A DNA stretch of 64,000 bases, taken from positions 9,772,069-9,836,068 of the forward strand of contig NW_004955476.1 in NCBI RefSeq assembly GCF_000276665.1, read 5' to 3'. Under the pieces are notes generated by a model, which saw only the letters and a list, made by a program, of their open reading frames with translations, was not told the origin of the DNA and made no database searches. Both the position numbers and the translations under genes were made by a program. The stretch comes from Chinchilla lanigera. Lineage: Eukaryota; Chordata; Mammalia; Rodentia; Chinchillidae. Within the stretch, counting starts at the first letter, position 1. Each line of letters starts with the position of its first letter. Positions 1-12,112 of the stretch are shown here, in pieces.

Positions 1-1844
1 ATGGTAGCTACTCTAAAGTTGTTGTGCATCCAGTTAGAGAAATAAGATAATAAAATAGAAAAGCCACTTTCTGAGTGGCTGGAACACTGGAGGAGGTTGC
101 ACAGGAGCAAAACACTAACTGTGAAGAATCCCCGTCAGTTCGCAGTAGAGCAGGAGGATGATTTGCAGGGCACTTGTATTTGTTTTTGTTTTTTTGGCAG
201 TTGTGTTTGTAAGTGGCCTCTCTCTTAGTGTTTGGAAATAAACATGGCATAGTGAGCGCCTGAGTGGGCTGTCTCCATGCAGTTCTGTACTGCAAGTGTC
301 CAGGACCGTCAGGGTGAGAGCTGACTTCTCTTGTCACTGTCACTGCGTGCTCTGCTTTGCTTTAACGGGCTTCACTGTTGGCAGAGATGTCCAAGATGCG
401 TACCCTGGAAGAGGCAGCTTGGTTGTGAATTAGTGAGTCCTGTTTTTTTGTCTGTTTGTTTTACCCTAAGTGGACTTTTGTAAGCGTCAGTGGCCCCTTC
501 AGATCTACATGAGCATCTCATTTCCCCATTCTAGCCAACCACCTCAGGCCTTGTAAGAAGTGACAACGTGTGCTTGCTGTAGCATGGCAGTGAGGTGGCT
601 CTGTTCAGGAATGCCCAAGCATGCTGATGCCTGAAGCTGCTGCACAGACCCTCCATTGTCACACCCAGGCCACTGCACAGGTCCAGTCCGTGTCTTTGGA
701 TCTGGGGGACAGTTGAAGGGACTGCTGGTATGCAGTAAATACGAAGTCGTATAATATTGGCAGTACCTTAATAGCATACCATGGTGAGTTCAAAATATTG
801 TATAATCTTCACATCTATTTTAAAATTATGTAACTCACCAATAAATGTTGAACAGGCAGTTATTAAATATAATTAAATTGCAGGCATTCACACAAGGGAA
901 CAAAGGGAGGCATTCTCAGGAAGTGAACAAGAGACTAGCGAGACAGCTCAAGAAAATTCCACCAGAGTAGAGGCGGGATTTTAATAGCTTTTATTTTTAA
1001 GCCTTGAGTTCTAGAACAATACAAGCATCTAGAAAACAGACCATGCCTTTAAAAACAGTGACAACTGCTTCCCAGCCAGAGTGGCTTTCTCCGTCCCAAG
1101 ACACAGTTGTCTAAAGCAGGAGGTACACGCTTCTCCTGCCCGGGCCACAGCGGACTGTAGTTAGTTGGATGCCAGGCGCCTTTGGAACTGCCGTGTCAGG
1201 GAAGACTCTCCCTCACAAATGCTCCGGCATCGGCACACTGCTGTTGTGGTGTAGGCTTGCAGCACTAACTTCTCCCTGGAAGTGACCTAGACCTTGTGAC
1301 AGTTAGGTCCCCAGCAGCCCTTTCCATGGGGCAGTGCCAGCTCTTCCCAGCAGCTGGCCACTGGCATGCCCACCTGCCTCTCCTCCACAGGCTGGACCTG
1401 CACAAAAACCTTTCTCTATTTAGAAGGCCACCAGTCCCATCGTTAGGACCCAGTGCTATGACATCCTTTCCAGCCTTCCTAACAGTTCGTCTCCAAGCAG
1501 CGCCTGGGGCCAGCACATCAGTGCTGGAACTTTGGGTCACAGCCTTCCGCTCCTGAAGTAAATAAGGAGGAGGTGACTCCTGTCTCTTCCTCAGCTTCAG
1601 ATGGCTGTTGTGACCCAGCGCCACACTGCCCTCCTTGTGAGACGTAATTTATCTGACATCTCTCTAGTGTCCCACAAAGTAGAAGTTACTGGCAGATTAC
1701 AAAAAATCACCCAACGGGACAGACTTTGACTGTTCTAGACTTTTTAACCTTTACACTCCTGTCAGGATCACCATGCTGGCGCGGCCCCCTCTGGCCCTTC
1801 ATGGCGAAGTATCAAAATTACGCATCTTGCTTTCTGTTTTACAG
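1..1844. other. DNAJC24 intron
   Basis: No splice-flanked coding segment was recognised. The stretch is single-copy-looking intronic DNA, with a GC-richer patch at about 1130-1560. The earlier DNAJC24 exon, encoding the helix after the HPD motif, was looked for and is not here. Confidence 0.6.
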
Positions 1845-1913
1845 AAGATGAGCTCAGAAGTATGGGACCAGTACATGCACAAGTGTATCTTGAAGAAATG
1901 TCTTGGAATGAAG
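1845..1913 (+). CDS. DNAJC24: DNAJC24 penultimate coding exon
   Basis: The acceptor is a pyrimidine-rich run ending TTTTACAG at 1841-1844, and the donor is GAAG|GTTGGA with GT at 1914-1915. The 69-bp exon encodes the start of the CSL zinc-finger domain (VYLEEMSWNE). It starts in phase 1 and leaves one base for the next exon. Confidence 0.9.
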
Positions 1914-4900
1914 GTTGGATTTTGTTTTTCTTTTGGTCTTATTTACAGTGTAGACAAATGTTAGAGATTTTTTAAAGAGAGGATTAAAAAACCTCACAGA
2001 ATGTTGGGAAATCTTGAAAAGGTAGTAGTAAATGGCTTTCCATACATAAAAGCTTTTGTTTCATTTGTTTTTGTTTAATTCTAAACTGCATTTATTGATG
2101 ACCCCTCTGTATGACTCATTTCAAGTATTTTCTGTTCTAATTTTTTTTCTCCATTTGTTTGTACTACCTTTGATTTTGTATTTCTCTCTGTAATATGGTA
2201 AAGTCAAAGATAATGATTTTTTCCACTTATTTCTCTTCGTGTGCTGACTCTTGAGATGAATGCATAGTCGTATTTTGGTTGATTTTCTTTTTATGTGAAT
2301 CATAAACCGGGGCTTTTAATGTTACGGTCTTCTGCTGGGAAGCTTGATTTTTTTTTTTTTTTCCTCTTGTCTCTCTCCCTTTTTGATGATCTCTTAGGTA
2401 AAGGAAAGTCCCTTTATCATGAAGTCATGCTGTTTTCCCTTTTAAAGCTTTATTGAATCAGATTTAATTTTCACATTCCTCTGGTGTGCTCTAAGTTGCT
2501 CTGGGTTGACACTGCTGAATTAGGAAAACACCTTTCTAAATGGAAGCCATGGGTAGGTTGCTTCCTTGCTTCTCTGGTCAAAGGAAGAAAATCAAGGAAA
2601 TCTATTTTGCAGAAGTTTTGTATACTCTTAACTCTGACTTTGTTATTCATCCTAAAGGCTTATAAATATTTTTAATGATTATGGATGGCAGAAGGTACAC
2701 AGAGCTATCCTTCTGAAACTGTTTACTTTTCTAATGGTAAATTCTTAACGTAGTTCTTTTAAAAAGTGGGTTACAAGCCACTTAGAAGGCAAATTGTGTT
2801 TTTCCTTACAGGGTCATTCTGCCCTCAACCACTCCAGTGGCATCCTAGAGTAGGAATTCTTGTTGCCAGTTGCATAATTGGAAACCTTGAGGATTTGTAT
2901 GACCAGGGTTCCCAGTGGGGACGGTCGCCTCAGAGTCAGCAGGAGGAGCCCTGCCGGGGGGCCGACCAGAGGCAATGGGCTCGCACGGCTGACTGTGAAG
3001 GGACAGGAGAACGGGCCATTCCCAACAGAGTGGATTGCTTTCGATCCATTTTTGAAGTTAATTAATTAACAATACAATTTAAAATTTTTATTTAAGCATC
3101 TGTTCAGTCAGTAAACACACAGACTGTCTGATCTGAGTGAAAACACCAGCGTGCAGGAAACGTGCAGCAGGAAACATCCAGGTTTTCCGAAGCAGGGCTT
3201 TGTCCCTGGGCTCCCTGGGCCTCACCTCACGGTGGAGAGTGGAGGAGTCCGGGTCACAGCTGGCCAACAGCTCATTCCAACAGTGTGGAACATCTTTGAT
3301 GCTTATTTAAATGAAGGGCTTTTATGATCGTAAAAGATGGAAATATCCTCGTCTTCAGAGAAAAAACCGAGCAACAGTTCTCGAAGCCATTATTCTTGCA
3401 GAAATGTTTAGAAACAAGTCTTCTAAGACTAAACGTTCGCAGTTGGAAAGAGCGAGCGCAGCATATGCAGTGAGATACCAAGCGGACAGATGGAACAGTG
3501 TATCCATCCCTTGGGGTTGTTTGCAGATGACTGGCAGGAGAGGCGGCGTCCAGAGGGGTGCGGCCGGGCTGCGCATGCGCAGAGGCCCCGGGGAGCAGCT
3601 TGTGCGGTTACACGAGGTTTCAGGACCTCGTGTTTACACGGACCGTTTTTTATGAAAATACCACTTTGTTAAGAGCTGGATGGCAGTAATGTAAGAAGAA
3701 ATTTCCACAAGATGTGAATGCATAGTGAGCACTAACGTGGAATTCTGAGTGACAAAATCCACAGTAACCCGTGTGTGTATCATTTACTAAGTACATGTCA
3801 CCTCGGATTTCTTCTCAGTGTTCACTGAAGTGGTAAGACGACAAGAGGGAGAGAGTTAACCTAAGAAAATCAGTGGTTAGAATATGTATTTTTAGACAAT
3901 TTAACAGTAAAACAGTTCTTTGAAAATGTGCTAGCATGTGTGTTGGCCTAGACAGGAAGAGGTTTGTTTGCATTTCTATATTCAAGGTTATTCTTCTTTA
4001 CGGAGAATACAAAGCAGGATTGGTTGACTGGATTCATTGTTTTCTTTGATGAAAGAAGCAGGTACACTTGGCTTACTTCAGTGCTCGCTTTTTCAAGACC
4101 GAAGTTGATAGGAAGTAAGTGGGAGGCAGGTGGACTCCCCCTTCGCATCTCTGTGAGATGGAAAGGTTAATCAGGGTTAGGGATCACAGGAAGGTATCTG
4201 ACTGTAAGAAGTCCTGAGCCCTCTGACACTTACTTTGTTTCTGTGTAATAAAAAATGCTGATAGTAGTGACAGAGATGCTGTGATCATAAGTAGTGCAGT
4301 AGTTTCTGACACTTAACTTCCCAGAGAGAGTAAAACAGAAGGCTAGAGGGACAAGTTTCTTTCTGTCAAAGCGCACTAGCGTCGAGCCTTCCCAGGGAGA
4401 GGTCAGACTGTACGTGGCCCCCTTTGCCTCCTTCGGATGTCTCGTGCCGCGGGTTTTCCTGGTGGTGTCTCCACCCTTCGTAAACACCCGGCGGACGGAT
4501 GCACAAATGCAAACCACGGGGTTCTTGGAGTCACGGGACCCCGCTGGAAAGCAGATGCTCAGCTCCATCTCAGTCGGGGTGCAGCTCCTGAAAGGACAGG
4601 ATCTAGGCCCAACGTCATGCACCTTTCAAGTGAGATCACTTTCCTTCACTGTAGGATTTTACCCAAACACACTGGTGAGAAGAATGTAAATTTTACAGAA
4701 GTCTTAAGACAGAAAACTTCAAGTAAATTTTATCAGTTGCTTCTGAGGGCCCGCCCGCAACTCCTTGGTCCATCTCCTGTGCATGTAGATTCTTCTGTAG
4801 ATCAGAATCTGTAGAAATATTGCCCCTACACAAGAAATGTCTCCCATTTCTCCTTTATTGAGCTCCTTTTGTCTTGCAGTTTCTGTGGAATCAACTGCAG

Positions 4901-5096
4901 TTTTGAGGGTGTGAACGAAGTAGTTGCTTGTAGGCATTTGAGGCGTTCTTTTGTTCTCTTCGCAGGTGATCGTTCCTTCTCTCTGAGCTGCCGATGTGGT
5001 GGCAGGTACAGCGTTGGTGAGCAGGAGGCGGCAGCCATAGGCCTGGTTCCCTGTGACACGTGCTCGCTGATGGTGGAGCTCCTTCACGACAGCTGA
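1845..5096 (+). CDS. DNAJC24: DNAJC24 (DPH4), 3' part of the coding region (last two coding exons, spliced)
   Basis: DNAJC24 is a type III J-domain co-chaperone. Its C-terminal CSL (DPH-type) zinc finger binds iron or zinc, and it supports diphthamide synthesis on translation elongation factor 2 in the cytosol. Exons 1845-1913 and 4966-5096 splice in phase (GAA-G / GT-GAT) and encode the C-terminal third. The first reads GPVHAQVYLEEMSWNE and the second GDRSFSLSCRCGG ... PCDTCSLMVELLH, ending in TGA at 5094-5096. The metal ligands CxC and CxxC are present. The J domain with its HPD motif is not in the window and must lie to the left. The reading frame is intact. The identification rests on my memory of the human protein, whose last two exons have the same layout. 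The 3' end of the mRNA could not be fixed: I see no AATAAA in the first kilobase after the stop. Confidence 0.93.
1914..4965 (+). other. DNAJC24 last intron
   Basis: This is a 3.05-kb intron between the two recognised DNAJC24 exons. It contains no SINE I could define with certainty. An open frame at 3311-3655 (+, 114 codons from ATG) has no recognised domain and is probably chance or an old pseudogene. Confidence 0.75.
4966..5096 (+). CDS. DNAJC24: DNAJC24 terminal coding exon
   Basis: The acceptor TTCTCTTCGCAG ends at 4965. The exon encodes the second half of the CSL zinc finger, with CRC and CDTC as the four cysteine metal ligands, and then a short leucine-rich tail. The stop is at 5094-5096. 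Several positions outside the zinc finger differ from my memory of human DNAJC24, as expected for a rodent. Confidence 0.93.
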
Positions 5097-6000
5097 GCTG
5101 TGCGGTGGCTGAGGTTGCCCCGTGCCCGCCCAGCCCCACCAGAAGCCGAGCGGGCTTCCAGAGAAGGGTTGCTGTCAGCCCACCAGGAGCCACCGGGGAG
5201 TAACAGAAAATGAACTTCTTCATTTAGGTGCACTTAGAATTCATGTTTACAGACTGCCAAAGAAAAGACTTCAACTTTTGTTTACTCCTTGGAAAATAAG
5301 AATTTTCTTATTTGAAATGAGCTTTTCTCCTGTTCTTTCGGCTACAGTGCTGTGGATTCCTTCACAGAGACTTGGGTTCTGATCTGAGACCTTCCAGCTG
5401 CTGCGGGCACAGGCCGGAGCGCCTCTCCGCCGGTCGGAAGCCCGGAGGAGCACGCAGAATGGCCCTCCGGGGAGGAGGGCTGGTGGGGCAGTGGGACAGT
5501 GCCTGGGGTGGGTAGGGAAGGGGAGGCAGTAGCTGGAGAAGCGCACTGTGGCCCCACAGCTGTGATCACTGCCATCTTCAAGTGCAGTGCAGGGAACGGA
5601 AGCTCAAAGAGAGCTTGATACAGCTGCTTCCCTTTCCTTATTGCAGCATCTTGAGATCAGACCCTCCCTGCCTTGTTAGTGAGTCACTGCTGGGATCATG
5701 GAATGGAGTTTAACCGGCTAGTGTCGTGGACTAGAGCATACTACATAGTGTTCCCTTACTTCTGTGTACAGTGCTGTCTTGCTTGTTGAATGGCTCCAAA
5801 GCTCAGACTGTCCACCATTTGAACAGCAAAATTTGCAAAAAATTGTGCATGGTGTTCATAACTTTGCTTGATAGTTGAGTTGAAAATTCAGCTTGAAAAA
5901 ACTTGTGCAGGCCAAGTGAGGTATATGTTGCATCTCACCTTGCGTGGACCCAAAGGGGCAGAGCTTCAGTCTATAAACTCCAGTTTGGCCCAGACAACAT
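5097..6000 (+). other. DNAJC24 3' UTR / downstream flank
   Basis: This follows the DNAJC24 stop directly and must include at least part of its 3' UTR. It is GC-rich from 5100 to 5600. No canonical AATAAA was seen, so the cleavage site is unresolved. Confidence 0.5.
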
Positions 6001-6039
6001 ACAGAGTTTTGTTAGTGGGCTAAAACACTCATCACTGCT

Positions 6040-6990
6040 GTTTTGAGGGGCTTTATTTGCATAAAATAACATAACCATGGTCCCAAAGAAAGTAATTGCA
6101 GTAAAGCTAAGAAGAAAACTGGAAAACACGATAGAGTTAAAGAAAACATTGTGAAATTTGAATCAGGTCGCTGCTTGTCTGACGTGCCGGCTGAATACAA
6201 CATGGCTAAGTCGACATTATCAACACTTCTGAAAAAAATGTGATTGAAGAGGCTAATGTAGTGAAAGGTGTGAAATCGTTAACCACGTAACAACCCAGAT
6301 TGGGCAAGAGGTTGGGAAGTTACTGTTAGTTGGGTAGATGAGAAACAACTGGGTGGCAGTAGTGTATACGAGACAGTGATACTCCAGAAGGCCAGACGCC
6401 TCCACAGTGATTAGCTGAAAACGCTCCTGGAGCAAGTGCTGAGCGACCTGAAGTGTTCAAAGCCAGCCATGGCTGGTCTGAAATATTCAAAAAGAGAACA
6501 GGCACACGCTGTATAGTGAGGCATGGGGAAGGGATGAATGCAAAGAAAGACAAAGCCAGTAAATTTGCAGCTCGATTTGCTGAATACATGGAGGCTGAGG
6601 GTTTTGTTCCCCAGCAAGTGTTCAACTGTGACAAAGCCAGACTTTGGGGGAAGGATATGCCCCATAGCACCTTCATTACTAAAGAGGAAAAGGCATTTTG
6701 AGGCCATAAGCCTATGAAAGGTGGACCTGCTCTAGTACTGTGTGGGAATGATAGTGGAGATTTTAAAGTGAAGCCTATGTTAGTGCACCATTCTGAAAAC
6801 CCCTGTGTTTACTAGGTTACGACAGCTCATCCCATACTTTGCTACTGAAAATTTATACTTTAGCATAACAGTAGCTGGCTATGTGACTCAGCAGCTCCTG
6901 AGGGATATAGGAAGCAATTTTGTGTTTACTGACTTGGTATGACTAACAGCAAGGTGTGTGCAGAAGTAGCAAAGTAGGATTTTTATCCAC
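6040..6990 (+). mobile_element. Tigger-like (pogo/Tc1-mariner) transposase remnant
   Basis: The conceptual + strand translation shows the CENP-B-like helix-turn-helix region (NMAKSTLSTLLKK at about 6201-6240) and then the DDE-domain start. An 82-codon open frame at 6453-6701 includes FKASHGW, VVRHGEG-like IVRHGEG, EGFVPQQVFNCD and TFITKEEKAF. Downstream frames continue with GHKPMK and HSENP. Stops interrupt it (just after 6701 and at about 6815), and the second catalytic region was not found, so it is a dead copy. The family call follows from resemblance to the Tigger transposases of placental mammals. The 5' and 3' inverted repeats were not located, so the ends are approximate. Confidence 0.85.
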
Positions 6991-7445
6991 ATAATGTTCT
7001 AACAAGGTTTTGCATGTTTATCTGAGCATCATGGGGTAAAATACACCCACACCACTCTTCTGCTGTGTAAATGGAATGTGGGTGTGCTCACAGTAGCTTT
7101 GCCTGGAAAAGCAAAAACCCGTCTGCATTTACCCACTTGGCAGATGAATGGCAAAGCATGTACAGGAGAGCCAAAGCAGCAACAGGCGAGTTTTTCCATG
7201 AAATGCTCATTGCTAAATTTCTGTGCATTTAGGATTTGTTTTAAAGAAGGTTTTCTTTTGATTTTTCTCATATAAGTAGCTCAGTTCAGTACAATGGCAC
7301 ATGAAAAACCAGATGTGCAAGTTTTGAGACGTTCAAAATGAATCATCAGATTACTCATGCATGAATGATGATAATGACTCTGATGTTCGTCATATGAGCC
7401 AAAGTTCTCGTGATAGTGAAGTGGAGCAAGAATCTATGGATACAG

Positions 7446-7537
7446 GGCTGGGAGTATAGCTCAGTGGAATTGCGCCTGCCTGGCAAGCTTGAGGTCCTGT
7501 TAGATTCCTAGTACCAAAAAAAAAAAACAAAAACCTG
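7446..7537 (+). mobile_element. ID SINE nested in the piggyBac remnant
   Basis: A tRNA-Ala-like head (GGCTGGGAGTATAGCTCAG) is followed by an A-rich tail. The direct repeat TGGATACAG flanks it at 7437-7445 and 7538-7546. The duplicated bases belong to the transposase reading frame, so the SINE arrived after the piggyBac copy. Confidence 0.93.
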
Positions 7538-8891
7538 TGGATACAGACACAGGGAATGCAGACCTTGACTCAGATGATGAAAAAACTGTGAGTACATATT
7601 TGACTAGTAGAAATGGTCACACGACCAAATGGAATAACCCAGTGTTAGAACTAGGTCCGAAAATACAGTGAGGATCTTCGCAGGGGTGAAACCCATTGGA
7701 CAGACTGCCAACACTGCCATTTAGTGTTGCAAATTATAACCGATGAAATGATACAAGATGTTATGAAATACACAAATGCTGAAATACAAGTAAAACACCC
7801 TGTATGCACCAATGTATTTATGATGACACCTCACTAGCTGAACTGAAAGCATTCACAGGTCTGTAAAAGACTTGTGGAAAAGCAGTGGGTTGTCTGAGGT
7901 TTGTAGAGTAACAGTGACACTGAGATTTAGTTTCCTTCAAAATTGCCTGAGTTTTGATGACAAAACCACCTGCTAAGAAAGAAAAAACTGATAACCTGGC
8001 TGCTATCTGCTTATGGTTTGAGAGAGGTGGATCGTTGCCAAGCATATATACCATCTGAATACATGACTGTCGAATATATGGCATAAAAATGTATGCCTAT
8101 GTAGATGCAGACTTACTATGCTTTCAATTTAGACATTTATCCTGAAACTCAGCAACTAGGTCCTTGTTCATATAGTAATAAACCAAATGATGTTCTGAAC
8201 AGACTTGTGGCTCCCATCTTCCAAACTAATCGGGATGTGACATTCAACAATTGGTTTCCTGGTTTCCAATTGATGTTAACAGCACAAGCAGAACAGCACA
8301 TGAACTGTACCCAGGAACAAAGCAGAAATTCCAAATGTTGCAATTTCAAAACAGAATTGTATAGTACGATCTTCGGATTTCAGAAATATGTAAAATTGGC
8401 TTCCTATATGGCAAAGACAAAAACTGGTAACTGCCGATGTCAACATTGCACCAGGATGGAAATACTGATAGGGAAACCTCAACAAAATGGAAATCTAAAT
8501 GGTAACTTTCTACAACAAAACCGAAGGCAGAGGTGTTGGTAAGGAGTCACGCAGCAATTATGATGTCACTCAAAACACACAGCACTGGCCAATGATTGTG
8601 TTTTACTTGGTCCTAAATGTGTGGCATAAATAGTTTGGTAGTTTGTAAAGAAAATAACAAGTGCAAGATATCACCGAGAAATTGTTTTAGAAGATTGGGA
8701 CTGGAGCTCATGAAAGATTATTTACAGCAGAGGAAAAAAAGAATGTTTCTGTCCAGGGAACTACGCAAAAAAACTGTGGCGCGCACTGGTGAGCCAACAG
8801 ATGAAGAGGCAAGCGCAGCATCACAGAGACCTAGTACAACAGGAAAACCAAAACGATGTCAGTGGTGCCCCACAGGGAGGACAGGAAAACA

Positions 8892-9400
8892 CAGTGTGCT
8901 ATCAGTGCGACACTTGTATATGGAACACGGTTCTCACATGTGAAGACAGCCTTGGATGTGACAGTTGAAGCAAAGATTATTTTTGTAGTAAACTTCAGTT
9001 TGTATTTACGTTGTAGTTCACATAGGTTTTTATTTCTAATGTTACATTTTAGGTTTTGTAAGCAAGTACACAGCTGATGTGAAAATATTTATTCTAAATG
9101 CAATACATGTGAAGAATTTAATACTTTTATTGGTATTTTATGTTCCTATTAACTGCACTGTATAATATGATAAGAACCTCCTGACAAAACAGCAAGACCA
9201 CTGAGATGTCAAGTATGTCTTACAAAAAGGAAAGCAAGCCATGTGCTGTCAGTGAAAGCAGTATGTGTGTACGGAGCATGCTGCTGGCATGTGTGAGGAC
9301 TGCCTTAGGTGTGATACTTGAAAATTTTTTGGGTAGAATTCTATTGGTATTTTCATAGTGCTTCATGTAGGAATTTATTTCTGTTCTTTTTAGACTTAGT
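8892..9400 (+). repeat. Tandem duplication of the piggyBac Cys-rich 3' segment
   Basis: About 8892-9050 and about 9236-9400 are similar. Both read TGTGCT(A/G)TCAGTG, then a CATGTGWGAAGAC/GAGGACTGCCTT-like stretch, a GGTGTGAYA/GGATGTGACA block, and a T-rich tail with a shared TTTATTTCT. The second copy gives the better zinc-knuckle pattern (CVCTEH-like then MCEDC). Found by eye; the exact ends need an alignment. Confidence 0.55.
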
Positions 9401-9451
9401 ACATCAAAAAAGTTGATGTTGAAAATTTTGATGCTTTTTATAAACAATAAA

Positions 9452-10722
9452 TATTAAAAATTCAGTACCTCCTGTTAAGTGCTTATTGTTTAATACAGTA
9501 AAATTAACAAAATTATAATTACTAATTCATGAATAAAGTATTCATGGGTATTCACGTTTATCAATGCACCTTTATGACAAAATTGGTGTGCGCCCCGTGG
9601 GCTACACAACAAAACATAATGAGAAGTAAGTTCAGTGTGGGGGGGGTAATTAAGCGTGGGCGGTCAGACCACTTTTCACTGAGTGGGCACATGAAGTGCT
9701 TGGACCTAGTGTAAGGAAATACTTGCAGGAGAACAGCTTGCCTGTAAAATCACTCCGCCCATGAGCAGCGCTCCTGCTCATCCTCCAGGCGTGCAGGGCG
9801 AGTCAGCCGGTAAATGCTCCCTGATCACTGTTAAGTTCTTGCCCCTGAACATGACTTCTCTCATCCTCCATGGACCAGCAAGTCATTGCTAATTTCACAG
9901 CACTACTCCAAAGCACCATCCAGCGGCTCTGAAATACCCGCGGGCACCAGCAGGCCCTCCCAGAGGTCTGGTGGAGTCCTGCACTCCTCGCGGCAGTACC
10001 CTCTGCACGTGGCCTGGCGCAAGTTGTGGCCTGGAGCTGGGCGGAGACTGGAGGCTCCCAGGAGGAGCCGGCTGGCTGCGGTGTGGAGTTGGTGACAACT
10101 CAGGAGTCCCAGGGCGTCTGAGGAAAGCGCCTGGGGAAAGGCGCACGCAGCCGGCTCCTTCACACTGGAGGGGCTGCTGCATGGAGGGGAGCACAGCCCC
10201 GGTAAGGCGATACACAACTGTGGCCTGGCAGATGACCATGCTGCCTCTGACAGCTGTTGCTGAACCCTTTTTCAGTGAGAAAAGGTGAAAAAGACGAAGA
10301 GACATGCCCCAGGAAGTGCATGTTCCAGTCGCTCCGGAAGGCGCTTGCCCCCGGAAATGACGTTTCTCTGCCTCTCCCGACTCCACTCCAGCTTCCGGTG
10401 CCAGGAAGCCTGCAAGTAAAGGAAAGCACCTGGACAGACTTTTAAAATTTTATTCATTGTGTTTTGATAGTGTACTACGTTTACTATGCTTAGATGCTTT
10501 AGGGGAATTCCCACATCTAGGGCTAACTTGTTTTTAAGTCCTGGAAAAATGAATTTGTAAGTGTAGTTTCAGGGCCTCAGAACCAATTTTTTGGCTTTTC
10601 ATTATTTCTCATGGGAAAAAACGTTTTCAGTTCTTGAACTCTGCGGTGTCCAGACACGCATCTGGGGCGCATTGAGTTTCACAACAGAGGCATCACTGTA
10701 CCTCACATTCTGTATACACAGT
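9452..10722. other. Intergenic stretch, partly GC-rich
   Basis: 9452-9720 is AT-rich and may contain the distal end of a DNA transposon. 9890-10430 is GC-rich, and its open frames on both strands have no recognisable domains. I see no supported gene. Confidence 0.4.
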
Positions 10723-11256
10723 TGTTATGGTTGATACAATGTGTCAACTTGGGGAGTCTAGAGGTTTGGCTAAGTGACTCAGCAGTTCTACATCTGGGGG
10801 TGAAAAGGACATGCCCTGACTCTTCTGGGATGTTGTTCATTGTGTCAATTTAGAAAGTTTAAAAGGTTAAGTATGTGACTCAGCAGGGAGGCAGGGTGCT
10901 TACTTTATATTCATCCTGAGCCTGTGCAAAGAGGAGGGCATGGAGATTATGTGAGTGCTACACGCCCCCATGGCCATTGTTGGGGGCTTTTAGCCAGATT
11001 TATGTTAAAAATCAAGAGCAAAGAGCCCAACAAGATAATTTAAAATGTTATGTTTGGCCAGAAAACCGACAAAAACCTGCAATAAAGCTGTGGGCTGCAA
11101 AGATAAGGCTAAGGAGATCTCCACTACTTTAAAAAAAAAAAGCAAAGAGACGGCCTGAGTGCATAAAAAAAAGCAGCAAGTCTCCACCTTTCACAGCCTC
11201 AAAAGTGCAAAGGTGAAAGATCTTGCCTTAAAAAAAAACGCAGAGTGCCATGTTCC

Positions 11257-11297
11257 AAAATGGCGGCAGAGGCTGCACCAGGTTCCAAAATGGCGGC
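11257..11297 (+). promoter_or_regulatory. Pair of YY1-type motifs inside the MaLR interior
   Basis: AAAATGGCGGC occurs at 11257-11267 and again at 11287-11297, each within a repeated TTCCAAAATGGCGGCAG. This matches the YY1 consensus (AAnATGGCGGC). Binding is inferred. Confidence 0.45.
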
Positions 11298-12112
11298 AGC
11301 ATAAAAAATGGCTCCTCAAAATTAGACAGAGTGCCCAGTGATCCAGGCACTCGACCCCTATGGCCAAGAGAGGGGAAAGTTTGGCTACTGCTCCAGGTGG
11401 CAGCAAACCTTGGCATCATCCACGTGACACTGGTTTTCAATACATACAAAATACAAGAGTTCTGAGGTTAAAAAGACTTCCATCTTGATTTCAAAAGGCC
11501 TGAGAGGCCAGAGTCTGTCCCTAAGAGAGCAGTATAGAAAGCTATAAATATGAAACAAAAGGTTCAATAGAGACCTCAAAAGTTTAAAAAAGCCAAAAAG
11601 TAGAGTGTCTAAAAAAAGCTACCAAGAGAGAGCAAAGTGGGCCCCTCAAAAAGCCATGAGAGCTATAACCACTAAAAGTGCCATAAAAATAAGACTCATA
11701 TAAGCCCTTTAGAGCTCACAATGTGCCACAAATTACTTCAAATACTAAACATAAAACTACAAGACATAATGTTAGCCCTACTAAATTTTAAACTTGCTTT
11801 AGTCCCAATACTTTATATCCCCATTTAAACTTTTAAAAATAATGTTTATTTTATACCATTAAATGTTAAAAACATTTAGCTTTTCATTTATACAAAGGCT
11901 TACAACTAAAAATTTACCTTACATCTTAAAAAAAATACTTAAACTTTTAAACAATACTAAAACTATTAAAATTTTAACTCTTACAAATCAAATGCCTTTT
12001 ACATAAAAAATACATGTCTTTAAAAAACAAAACATTATAGTTCTAATAAAATGTCTTTATATCTAAAAACTGGTTTAAAAACGTGTCTAATTGCCAAGTT
12101 AATAAAAAACAT

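Larger units (their letters stand above)
7294..9451 (+). mobile_element. piggyBac-type transposase remnant with 3' flank
   Basis: Frames on the + strand give an acidic N-terminus (NDSDVRHMSQSSRDSEVE at about 7360-7430), LAELKAFTGL (about 7831), YIPSEYMTVEYM (about 8048), the catalytic-core block around YAFNLDIYPETQ (8117 on), and SNKPNDVLNRLVAPIFQTNRD followed by VTFNNWF, then RELRKK and a Cys-rich tail. This order is the piggyBac family order. Open stretches at 8105-8542 (145 codons) and 8617-8943 (108 codons) survive, but stops and frameshifts separate them. An ID SINE sits inside at 7446-7537. An AATAAA lies at 9446-9451. Terminal TTAA/inverted repeats were not identified, so the ends are tentative. 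It cannot encode an active enzyme as written. Confidence 0.85.

Noticed and set aside
1..1844. Search for the DNAJC24 J-domain exons
   Set aside because: No HPD motif or the following helix was found in any frame, so they must lie outside the window.
3311..3655. 114-codon frame in the DNAJC24 last intron
   Set aside because: Lys/Arg-rich text looked protein-like at first, but no acceptor or donor in phase and no known domain could be found.
9895..10386. 163-codon - strand frame in intergenic DNA
   Set aside because: Overlaps several frames in GC-rich sequence, with no motif and no flanking gene structure.
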